Positions 16,936 through 22,176 are shown, counted from the stretch's first letter. The stretch: 22,176 bases of DNA from Bacteriovoracaceae bacterium UBA4573 (GCA_002387735.1 DGKJ01000046.1:32128-54303); one strand, 5' to 3'. The notes: generated from the sequence alone by a model not told the origin. Numbers and translations are program-made.

Positions 16936-17244
16936 ATGTCGTTTAGTACCAAAGAATTTATCGATTTTTTAAAAAAATATCAGGTCATAGGTTTGGCCAT
17001 CGCAGTTATTATTGGCGGAAAACTAAATGAATTTGTTAGCACACTAGTAAACGACCTTTTGGTGCCGCTGATTTTCCAACCAGCCTTAAAGGCAGCACGA
17101 GTCGACGACATTCGATCGTTGTCGTTTCACGGGATTAAATACGGAAAAGTTATGGGCGCGTTTATTGATTTCGCGATTGTTGCTTTTGTAGTTTATTTGA
17201 TTTCGAAGTTTATTCTTCGCGAAAAAGAAGTCACAAAAAAATAA
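16936..17244 (+). CDS. MscL-family mechanosensitive channel, diverged pore
   Basis: The protein has 102 residues with two membrane segments (about 17-46 and 70-94) and a short N-terminal amphipathic stretch starting FSTKEFIDFLKKY, as in MscL. The signature region AVIIGGKLNEFVSTLVND aligns with the conserved first helix of MscL, and the C-terminal FVVYLISK with the second. The family opens under membrane tension to release solutes after osmotic downshock. At positions matching Gly22, Ala28 and Phe29 of E. coli MscL this protein has Ala, Lys and Leu, and its periplasmic loop is short. It may therefore gate differently, or be a paralogue beside a normal MscL elsewhere. AGGGAG (16925-16930) precedes the ATG. 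The DUF481 gene follows after 13 bases. Confidence 0.8.
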   Translation: MSFSTKEFIDFLKKYQVIGLAIAVIIGGKLNEFVSTLVNDLLVPLIFQPALKAARVDDIRSLSFHGIKYGKVMGAFIDFAIVAFVVYLISKFILREKEVTKK

Positions 17245-17257
17245 GGATCAGCCGAAC

Positions 17258-17998
17258 ATGAAATTCTTGAAAATAATGCTCATCGTTATTCTAGCGGGCG
17301 TAATGGGTAAGACCACGTATGCATCCAACGAGTCAAAGCAATTGATCGATGGTTTTACCAACGAAAGCAAGTTGGGCATTGTGATTACAACCGGGAACTC
17401 CAAAACCCTTACTTTCGATGCGGCTCAAAAAGACACCTACGAATGGGGTCACAACAAACTTGGCTTTCTGGGTACCTACCTTCGGTCAACTTCGAAAGGT
17501 ATTGAGAGCGCCAGAAGATGGAGCCTCGGTTTGCGCTATGATCGGGCAATTGCCGAGCGTTGGGCGCTTTTCGTTTCGCAAATGGTAGAGGGCGATTCTT
17601 ACGCTGGATTTTTACAACGCTACAACACGGACATAGGTGGAAAATACAACATCGTGAAAACAGACGCGAACCAATGGTTTGCAGAGGCGGGTTATCGTTT
17701 CCAGCATGAGAACCAAATTACCGGAAACGAAAAGAATTCTTCCTATTCTCGTTTATACACTGAATACGAACACCGCTGGAATGTGACGGTGTCTTCAAAA
17801 TTATGGCTCGAATATCTACAGAATTTGAGTGATGGCGAAGACCGCTTTTTTAACGGTGAAGTGTCAACTAAGGCGGCTTTGACCAATATTCTTTCGGTGC
17901 AATTCGCCTACTTGGTGAAATATCGAAACAAACTGCCAGCCAGCGTTCCTTATAAGACAGATACAATGTTGACCGCGGCACTTTTGGCGCAGTTCTAG
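17258..17998 (+). CDS. DUF481 (YdiY-like) outer membrane protein
   Basis: The protein has 246 residues with a signal peptide (about 1-22, ending TTYA). The mature part resembles DUF481 proteins: KLGIVITTGNSKT near the start, repeated amphipathic strands such as WSLGLRYDRAI and FAEAGYRFQHE, a late LVKYRNKLP, and a terminal Phe (LLAQF). It is predicted to form a small outer membrane barrel. E. coli YdiY is described as acid-inducible; the role of the family is not established. It follows the MscL-like gene by 13 bases and is probably co-transcribed. It is the last gene before the loosely packed accessory stretch. Confidence 0.82.
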   Translation: MKFLKIMLIVILAGVMGKTTYASNESKQLIDGFTNESKLGIVITTGNSKTLTFDAAQKDTYEWGHNKLGFLGTYLRSTSKGIESARRWSLGLRYDRAIAERWALFVSQMVEGDSYAGFLQRYNTDIGGKYNIVKTDANQWFAEAGYRFQHENQITGNEKNSSYSRLYTEYEHRWNVTVSSKLWLEYLQNLSDGEDRFFNGEVSTKAALTNILSVQFAYLVKYRNKLPASVPYKTDTMLTAALLAQF

Positions 17999-18111
17999 GT
18001 ATCAAGATACAGTCCCGGTGGTATTTTTTTAAATGGCGGAGAGGGCGAGAGTATCGATCCATATTCTCTAACCCATTAATCGGAAAAGAAGTTTTTCGGT
18101 TTTATCCCGCT

Positions 18112-18160
18112 GTGAGAGCTCTGCGAGTGATTTATTGGGGTACTGAGTGGTTTGGTTGTG
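18112..18160 (+). repeat. Upstream repeat, copy A (full)
   Basis: This 49-base element runs from GTGAGAGC to the core CTGAGTGGTTTGGTTGTG (18143-18160). It matches copy C at 38 of 48 aligned positions with one gap. The core ends 30 bases before the ATG at 18191, the same distance as in copy C. TTATT at 18132-18136 and sequence up to 18181 can pair into an imperfect hairpin with the core in its loop. Confidence 0.7.
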
Positions 18161-18184
18161 GTTTGTGTGGACCCTGGGTAACAT
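18156..18184 (+). promoter_or_regulatory. Possible promoter at the end of repeat copy A
   Basis: TTGTGG (18156-18161), 17 bases, TAACAT (18179-18184), then six bases to the ATG at 18191. The same spacing occurs at copy C. Both boxes are weak and no good ribosome site is present, so a leaderless transcript is implied if the promoter is real. Confidence 0.3.
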
Positions 18185-18190
18185 TAGAGC

Positions 18191-18625
18191 ATGGTCACAA
18201 AATTCATACGCGCGTTTCCAATGCTTCTTGTATTCGGAGTGTCCATCTCGGCGCATTCAGCAAATTTATTTTGTACAGAAGTTGGTTCGACTAGCATTGA
18301 TTTCGAGAACAAATCTTTAAAAAGCAACGGCTTTGAAAAACCAGAAAAAGCATCGCAATTCAGCATTTCTGATTATACCTCGAATAAACCCACAATAGTA
18401 GGTAATGCTGGAAATGCGAAAATGGCAAAAATCGGTGATGGTCGCTTTGTGGAAACAACACCATCTGGAAATGTTAATTTTTATTCTTGGTTTTCGACAA
18501 AAAAGCATAGACGGGGGATAAACAAAGAAGCGGGTTTTTTGTACGTCCATAAGGCATATAGACCGGACGATTTGGACATGCCCTATACTATTACCACAAT
18601 CTATAAATGCGACGCTGGCTTTTGA
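18191..18625 (+). CDS. Small exported protein of unknown function
   Basis: The protein has 144 residues. A Sec signal peptide is clear: a basic start, the hydrophobic stretch PMLLVFGVSIS, then cleavage after AHSA (24). The mature protein has just two cysteines, Cys28 and Cys140, near its two ends, and could form one disulfide in the periplasm. I do not recognise the family. No ribosome site is evident before the ATG; a second ATG at residue 11 would spoil the signal peptide. The gene directly follows repeat copy A and is visibly richer in A+T than the hut genes. About 280 bases without a protein gene follow. Confidence 0.65.
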   Translation: MVTKFIRAFPMLLVFGVSISAHSANLFCTEVGSTSIDFENKSLKSNGFEKPEKASQFSISDYTSNKPTIVGNAGNAKMAKIGDGRFVETTPSGNVNFYSWFSTKKHRRGINKEAGFLYVHKAYRPDDLDMPYTITTIYKCDAGF

Positions 18626-18690
18626 AGCTGTAATGGTATTTGCTGTCTTTGTTTTTTATTGAATCGAAAAATCGAATTCTATTTATTGCT

Positions 18691-18716
18691 ATTAGCTAAT
18701 TCAATGGCGCCCATTG
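18691..18716. other. Two adjacent palindromes
   Basis: ATTAGCTAAT (18691-18700) is a perfect 10-base palindrome, and CAATGG-CGC-CCATTG (18702-18716) is a perfect six-base inverted repeat around three bases. They lie side by side in the stretch without a protein gene and could be operator-like or simply hairpins. Nothing else supports a function. Confidence 0.3.
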
Positions 18717-18741
18717 TTGGCGAATTTATTCATTTCGTTCT

Positions 18742-18768
18742 CAAAAACAATTTGCGCCTATGCGCAAA
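18742..18768 (-). terminator. Intrinsic terminator, minus strand (second of two)
   Basis: TTTGCGC-CTAT-GCGCAAA (18751-18768) is a perfect seven-base stem. Read on the minus strand it is followed by TTGTTTTTG, fitting a rho-independent terminator. On the plus strand no T tract follows. Confidence 0.5.
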
Positions 18769-18769
18769 A

Positions 18770-18803
18770 GCAAAAACGCCTCCGAAACCTGCTTCGGGGG
18801 CGT
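18770..18803 (-). terminator. Intrinsic terminator, minus strand (first of two)
   Basis: ACGCCTCCGAA (18776-18786), a six-base loop and TTCGGGGGCGT (18793-18803) form an 11-base stem with one wobble pair. On the minus strand the stem is followed by TTTTTGCTTTTG, a good terminator. No minus-strand protein gene lies just upstream of it; the nearest begins beyond 19367. Confidence 0.65.
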
Positions 18804-18909
18804 ATTAAAAAGCGGATTAGTCGATACATGAGACTTTCCAGAAGCTTAAGCTGACATCCAGGAGGAGTTCAGTTAGTTTATCTCAAATACTTCTTACAGT
18901 AAGGAAATC

Positions 18910-19257
18910 ATGAAATATCAACTCTTTTTATTTTCGATAATGCTCTCTCTTTCCAGCGCAAAAGGTGCCGAACCTCATAGATGGTATGCTGCAAAAATCA
19001 AAAATTCTGCGGAAGGTACAACTGAGTCTATACTTTTGTCAGAGAAGTCTAAAACCATTACTCTTAGCAATGCATGGAAATGTATGGTGGGCAGCGTCAA
19101 TGGTTCGGGAGGACGAGAGACAGTCTGTAAAAAACATGCGGAAGAAGCGTCCTTTTCCGTTCAATGTGATTCCAATCGTCCTAATGACCATACCCAAATT
19201 AGGTTTAAGAGCGAAGGCATTTATGATTTTATCGAAGTTGGTTGTAAGTCCAAATAG
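18910..19257 (+). CDS. Small exported four-cysteine protein of unknown function
   Basis: The protein has 115 residues. The signal peptide covers residues 1-20 (YQLFLFSIMLSLSS, cleavage after AKGA). The mature part has four cysteines (Cys58, Cys73, Cys86, Cys112) in WKC, TVC, VQC and VGC contexts, suggesting two disulfides in a small beta-rich periplasmic or secreted protein. The layout reminds me of small hypothetical proteins found in gene cassettes, but I cannot name a family. AAGGA lies four bases before the ATG, which is rather close. A near-perfect ribosome site AGGAGGAG at 18860-18867 has no start codon at a usable distance. Confidence 0.6.
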   Translation: MKYQLFLFSIMLSLSSAKGAEPHRWYAAKIKNSAEGTTESILLSEKSKTITLSNAWKCMVGSVNGSGGRETVCKKHAEEASFSVQCDSNRPNDHTQIRFKSEGIYDFIEVGCKSK

Positions 19258-19366
19258 ATCTTACTTGTGATAAGCTCGATAATTTTTCATTAACCCCAAG
19301 TGCGCTCCGTACTTCACCCAGTTGGACGGGGACGCCGTAATACACTGGCGGCTGTTGCGGATTAAA

Positions 19367-19633
19367 TTACTTAATTGTTTTTGTAAGGTCACAAACGCAA
19401 CTGTAGGAATCTGTTTTATGCAGCGGGTGTGGTAGGCATTGTTTTCGGCAAATTTCTGTAATTAAACTCTGTCGTTTGTATGAACTATACAAGTAGTCAG
19501 AGCAGTAAATAAAACCAACGAATATAAATAGGAATGCAAGGAGACCGAATACAAATTGCACGAATCTTTTCGCAAGAACGGTAACCTTTGAACGTACCTT
19601 ATCAAATGAATTAAACACATTTAGTGAAATCAT
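19367..19633 (-). CDS. Small single-pass membrane protein with C-x3-C and C-x-C motifs
   Basis: The protein has 88 residues. One strong membrane helix spans about 25-44 (FVQFVFGLLAFLFIFVGFIY). Basic residues precede it, and a short C-terminal domain with Cys62, Cys66, Cys79 and Cys81 follows, which by the positive-inside rule would lie in the periplasm. The function and family are unknown. A perfect TATAAT lies at 19668-19663, about 30 bases ahead of the chosen ATG. An in-frame TTG at 19654 would add seven residues but sits almost at the predicted transcript start, so I prefer 19633. No clear ribosome site is seen. The gene points against its neighbours. Confidence 0.5.
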   Translation of the reverse strand: MISLNVFNSFDKVRSKVTVLAKRFVQFVFGLLAFLFIFVGFIYCSDYLYSSYKRQSLITEICRKQCLPHPLHKTDSYSCVCDLTKTIK

Positions 19634-19662
19634 GCATTTAGAGGATGCAAGCAAAAAGCCAA

Positions 19663-19668
19663 ATTATA
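19663..19668 (-). promoter_or_regulatory. Consensus -10 box for the small membrane protein gene
   Basis: TATAAT on the minus strand matches the sigma70 -10 exactly. The -35 is weak (TTAATT with an 18-base spacer). The predicted leader to the ATG at 19633 is about 23 bases. Confidence 0.45.
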
Positions 19669-19695
19669 AGTGTTGAATTTTATTGCAATTAATCG

Positions 19696-19756
19696 AGTTG
19701 CTGGGCGATTCCCCCCTTGGCAGGATGTCGAAACTTTTTACGCTTTTTTAGCAACT
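19696..19756. repeat. Seven-base inverted repeat in the gap before the CoiA-like gene
   Basis: AGTTGCT (19696-19702) and AGCAACT (19750-19756) are exact complements 47 bases apart. They lie in the 250-base gap between the small membrane protein gene and the CoiA-like gene. The role is unknown and chance is possible. Confidence 0.25.
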
Positions 19757-19808
19757 GCTATAGTCGCCATTACCTGAACATATTGTCGATCGTTTCAGTA
19801 AATTTGTG

Positions 19809-19826
19809 CTGAGCGGTTTGCTTGTG
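19809..19826 (+). repeat. Upstream repeat, copy B (core only)
   Basis: CTGAGCGGTTTGCTTGTG differs from the core of copy C at one position of 18 and from copy A at two. The flanks do not match the other copies convincingly. The start codon of the CoiA-like gene is 60 bases downstream, further than at copies A and C, and that gene has its own ribosome site. Confidence 0.6.
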
Positions 19827-19886
19827 GAAGATACGCTGGTAAGCGTGTTTCGCTACGGTAAGGGCAAATAAAAGTGGAGTTCTAAT

Positions 19887-20693
19887 ATGGAATACGCGCT
19901 AGTCGATAAGCAACGCCGGGTCGCAGAGCCTGGCATTTCGGGCGAATGTCCAAACTGCGGTGCTAGGGTAATTGCTAAATGCGGCGACATTAAAATTCGG
20001 CATTGGGCTCATTACGGAAAGCGCGATTGCGACCCATGGTGGGAAAATGAAACTGAATGGCACCGTAGATGGAAGCAGCGGTTTCCTGTTGAATGGCAAG
20101 AAGTCACACAAATTGCAAACAGCGGTGAGATGCACCGCGCAGATGTTAAGACTGCTCTAGGCTGGGTATTTGAGTTCCAGCACTCTTTCCTAAATTCTAA
20201 AGAGCGCCAAGCTCGTGAAGCCTTTTATCCAAAATTAATTTGGATCGTAGACGGGATAAGGCGAGAGCGGGACAAGTATCAATTTTTCAAAGCGTTGGAG
20301 AATAGAAAGCCGATTAGCGATAAAGCCCCCGTATGGAGAATTTTTTTTCCAGACGAGATTCGACTGATACAAGAATGGGCTGGATGTCGCGCGCCAGTAT
20401 TCTTTGATTTTGGTGAAGAGTCAGTACTTTGGTGGCTCTATCCAAAGAGCGCCGACGGGAGTGTGTTCGTTGGAAGATTTGCGCGTGCTGAATTAATCCA
20501 AACTCACCGTGATGGGGAGGCCCAGACAACCCACAGTTTCGCCGAGTTCGTGAAGGACCTTCCCGACTTAGTTTCGAAATACAGCGCACTTCTTAAGGCT
20601 CGGTGGGAAAGGCAGGTCGAAGCGAACTGGAGGAATCAGCATGTTCGGCAATATCAGTATACTCGTTCTCGGCGTGGACTTCCGCGCTTTTAG
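19887..20693 (+). CDS. CoiA-like nuclease-fold protein
   Basis: The protein has 268 residues. The N-terminal part has a zinc-knuckle-like CPNCG (Cys21, Cys24) and Cys48, then IRHWAHYG and NETEWHRRWK. The central part reads HRADV (Asp86), then VFEFQHS (Glu96, Gln98) and KERQAREAFY, matching the E...D...E-x-Q pattern of the restriction-endonuclease-like fold in the CoiA competence family. CoiA promotes transformation in Gram-positive bacteria, probably by processing incoming DNA; proteobacterial relatives are uncharacterised. The C-terminal part (about 150-268) is not recognised. The start at 19887 is backed by GTGGAG about nine bases upstream. A strong terminator follows the gene. Repeat core B lies upstream. 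A role in DNA uptake or defence is inference. Confidence 0.75.
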   Translation: MEYALVDKQRRVAEPGISGECPNCGARVIAKCGDIKIRHWAHYGKRDCDPWWENETEWHRRWKQRFPVEWQEVTQIANSGEMHRADVKTALGWVFEFQHSFLNSKERQAREAFYPKLIWIVDGIRRERDKYQFFKALENRKPISDKAPVWRIFFPDEIRLIQEWAGCRAPVFFDFGEESVLWWLYPKSADGSVFVGRFARAELIQTHRDGEAQTTHSFAEFVKDLPDLVSKYSALLKARWERQVEANWRNQHVRQYQYTRSRRGLPRF

Positions 20694-20750
20694 ATGCACA
20701 AAAATAATTCACTAAAAAAAAGCATCAATCATAATTTTTTCCCCCGAATT

Positions 20751-20774
20751 CCCGCTCGAAAAGCGGGGCTTTTT
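20751..20774 (+). terminator. Intrinsic terminator after the CoiA-like gene
   Basis: CCCGCT (20751-20756), loop CGAAA, AGCGGG (20762-20767), then GCTTTTT form a compact rho-independent terminator 58 bases after the stop codon. Confidence 0.75.
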
Positions 20775-20787
20775 GAACTATGCCGTC

Positions 20788-20835
20788 GTGAGAGCCCTGA
20801 GGCGATTTATTTGAACGCTGAGCGGTTTGATTGTG
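20788..20835 (+). repeat. Upstream repeat, copy C (full)
   Basis: This 48-base element runs from GTGAGAGC to the core CTGAGCGGTTTGATTGTG (20818-20835). It is about 79% identical to copy A and ends 30 bases before the ATG at 20866. TTATTTGA (20807-20814) pairs perfectly with TCAAATAA (20845-20852). With further pairs and two mismatches and one bulge, this makes a stem of about 16 pairs around the core. Confidence 0.72.
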
Positions 20836-20859
20836 CGCAGGCGCTCAAATAACTATAAA
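20831..20859 (+). promoter_or_regulatory. Possible promoter at the end of repeat copy C
   Basis: TTGTGC (20831-20836), 17 bases, TATAAA (20854-20859), then six bases to the ATG at 20866. The geometry is identical to that at copy A. The -10 is good and the -35 weak. No ribosome site is present, so the transcript would be leaderless. Confidence 0.4.
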
Positions 20860-20865
20860 TTAGAT

Positions 20866-21960
20866 ATGGATGTTCAAATTTCTTCAAAAATTGATTTGCG
20901 GGACGCAGAGCAACGCCTCCATTTGATAAAGGCGGTATTAAACAGCGGTTTGTATGCAGAATCCGCTCTGAGTCATTTTCGTATAGGCTTAGAAATATTT
21001 ATATCTGATTCTGGAGTCAAAGGGCCTTTGATCGCTTATCCGCCGGGAATCCTAAATCTCGAAACAGGCCATAATAAAAGTTCGGGCATTTCAATTCGTG
21101 AGCTAAGCGATCTAGCTATTAATTTGTCTCTTCTTAAAGACTGTCAAAACTTCTGCGAGCTATTAAATGGGTTTTCAAATTCGCCTCAAATTATGGACAC
21201 CATATTTGAGGTTCATATTGCGGCATGGTGCCTCGGACTCGAATCTACAATCGATCTCGAATTTTCCCCAAAATGCTTAGTGAAACAAAGAGAAAAACGA
21301 CCCGACTTTGTTTTCTATACAAGCGAAGAAGTTGTCTATTGTGAGTGTAAAAATCTCCATTTAGAGAGCCACAAAGCCACCAAGCGTTTTAATAAAATTT
21401 TTGAAACATATATTGAGGCTTTAAACTTATATCCGATTCCGAATGAACTCAGACTTGATGTAAGAATCGACACCCCCATTCGTGGCGATTTAAAAAATCA
21501 GGTGCAAAAAGTTGTTTTATCTGCCCTGGAGGCAGGTCGGGACAAAATTTTTGAGGTAAGAAAAAGTGATTCTTTTAGCTATAAGATTGGACTTAGAGAG
21601 GAGTCTCCGCCTTTTTCCGAATACAACATGGCTCAGATGCAAGTTACTATAGGAACGACAGCAACCAAAATAAGCTGGGAAAACGCTCAGTTTCGATTGG
21701 TTTTTCAAGATCATAAACTTATAAAAAGTATCGGTGATACGATGTCCGATGCAAAAAACCAATTGCCGAAAAGCGCTCTAGCTGTGATTTTTGTTCAAGT
21801 TTTTCATAGTCATTCAAACATCGCAAAACGAGCGTGTGAAGTCCGACTTACAGATTCGGCTTATGAACATATTGTAGCTTTTGGAATTTTAGGCGATGGT
21901 TTTCAATTTCATTTTCGCGAAAAATCACGACAACGGATTCAAAAATTTTTTCCCATTTGA
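20866..21960 (+). CDS. PD-(D/E)XK nuclease-fold protein of unknown role
   Basis: The protein has 364 residues. A probable nuclease core lies at about 114-165: FEVHIAAW with Glu115, then RPDFVF (Pro146, Asp147), a short spacer, and CECKNL (Glu160, Lys162). This matches the E...PD...E-x-K pattern of restriction-type nucleases. The N-terminal 100 residues are helical and the C-terminal 200 residues are unrecognised, possibly target-binding. I choose the ATG at 20866 because its distance from repeat C equals that of the gene after repeat A. A TTG at 20827 in the same frame lies inside the repeat and adds residues of unlikely composition. No methyltransferase or helicase partner is visible. A defence or mobile-element function is possible but unproven. 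The gene is A+T-rich. Confidence 0.65.
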   Translation: MDVQISSKIDLRDAEQRLHLIKAVLNSGLYAESALSHFRIGLEIFISDSGVKGPLIAYPPGILNLETGHNKSSGISIRELSDLAINLSLLKDCQNFCELLNGFSNSPQIMDTIFEVHIAAWCLGLESTIDLEFSPKCLVKQREKRPDFVFYTSEEVVYCECKNLHLESHKATKRFNKIFETYIEALNLYPIPNELRLDVRIDTPIRGDLKNQVQKVVLSALEAGRDKIFEVRKSDSFSYKIGLREESPPFSEYNMAQMQVTIGTTATKISWENAQFRLVFQDHKLIKSIGDTMSDAKNQLPKSALAVIFVQVFHSHSNIAKRACEVRLTDSAYEHIVAFGILGDGFQFHFREKSRQRIQKFFPI

Positions 21961-21977
21961 TAATAATTTTTTAAAAT

Positions 21978-22176
21978 TTATTTTAAAGTTTCATCGATTT
22001 TTCGCAAAAGATTCTGTTCATCTTCTAAAACGCTGTAGTCCTCTGTACTTTGCGTCCAACCGAGTGGGCCGCCAATAGAAGCAGATTTATGCGTCATTAA
22101 AACCTTCACTCTAATTTTGTAGGGGCGCTTTTCGCTAATTTTGATCGTGGTGTACTTCAGAGTATTGCCGGCCACC
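21978..22176 (-). CDS. Unidentified protein, C-terminal fragment (runs off window)
   Basis: The reading frame is open at the right edge and ends at the TAA at 21980-21978, so only about 65 C-terminal residues are visible. The segment includes LKYTTIKISEKRPYKIRVKV, a stretch of likely beta strands, then GGPLGWTQSTEDYSVLEDE and a helical end. I do not recognise it. A GTG near 22175 could be a start but has no visible upstream context. It converges with the PD-(D/E)XK gene, with 17 bases between the stops and no obvious terminator hairpin. Confidence 0.5.
   Translation of the reverse strand, partial: VAGNTLKYTTIKISEKRPYKIRVKVLMTHKSASIGGPLGWTQSTEDYSVLEDEQNLLRKIDETLK

Noticed and set aside
18012..18030. 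Terminator after the DUF481 gene (seven-T tract at 18024-18030)
   Set aside because: The sequence before the T tract forms only a four-base stem (ATAC/GTAT), too weak to support.
18036..18080. Possible tRNA remnant (GGCGGAGAGGGCGAG looks a little like a tRNA-Ser 5' end)
   Set aside because: No anticodon stem, T loop or CCA-adjacent acceptor strand follows; the match is short and probably chance.
18066..18189. Integron attC site around repeat copy A (CTCTAAC at 18066-18072 against ATTAGAG at 18183-18189, about 124 bases apart, similar to the length of VCR-type sites)
   Set aside because: The end boxes do not meet the RYYYAAC/GTTRRRY consensus, the inner arms next to them do not pair, and copies B and C lack matching outer boxes. 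No integron integrase gene is in the window. Kept only as an analogy.
20827..20865. Longer N-terminus for the PD-(D/E)XK gene from a TTG
   Set aside because: The added codons lie in the repeat hairpin, and the ATG at 20866 has the same distance to the repeat as the start of the gene after copy A.
1..22176. CRISPR array, insertion sequence, rRNA or complete tRNA gene
   Set aside because: No regularly spaced direct repeats, transposase genes or RNA gene signatures were found on reading both strands.

Overview
The window reads as a compact piece of a Gram-negative chromosome of roughly mid-40s GC by eye. The gene mix (patatin-like lipase, AmpG-like permease, DUF481 and other beta-barrel outer membrane proteins, a lone Flp-type pilin, a MerR-like coiled-coil protein) suggests a Bdellovibrionota or other delta-like environmental proteobacterium. 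That placement is inference only; no rRNA gene or other decisive marker is present.

Region 1 (2-5353, + strand) is one tightly packed gene string: the 3' end of fmt, then rpe, hutH, hutU and hutI, joined by a 4-base overlap or gaps of 1-4 bases. Together hutHUI turn histidine into N-formimino-glutamate through urocanate and imidazolonepropionate; the last hut step is not in the window. HutH carries Ala-Cys-Gly where the cofactor-forming Ala-Ser-Gly is usual.

Region 2 (5350-14356) is housekeeping and envelope genes. A PAP2-type phosphatase and a TlpA/ResA-like thioredoxin form a minus-strand pair. Next come an orphan Flp-like pilin (+), a PlsC-like acyltransferase (-) and glycerol kinase (+). 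Then comes a minus-strand operon, in transcription order: a MerR-like coiled-coil protein, an outer membrane protein with a periplasmic domain and a C-terminal barrel, ligA, and radA. A good sigma70-type promoter lies ahead of the first gene. All three convergent gene pairs in this part have overlapping or abutting stop codons.

Region 3 (14433-17998, + strand) is an envelope and membrane block: patatin-like phospholipase, AmpG-like permease, a diverged MscL-family channel and a DUF481 outer membrane protein.

Region 4 (about 18000-22176) looks like accessory DNA: looser spacing, visibly more A+T, small exported or membrane cysteine-containing proteins of unknown function, a CoiA-like nuclease, a PD-(D/E)XK nuclease-fold protein, and an incomplete gene at the edge. 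Its most interesting feature is a degenerate repeat. Two copies of about 48 bases lie 30 bases ahead of the start codons of two different genes, and a third site keeps only the 18-base core. The two full copies share their apex sequence, while their arms differ but still pair, so DNA or RNA secondary structure appears to be conserved. This could be a recombination site of a cassette-like system or a shared promoter element. No integrase or transposase gene lies in the window.
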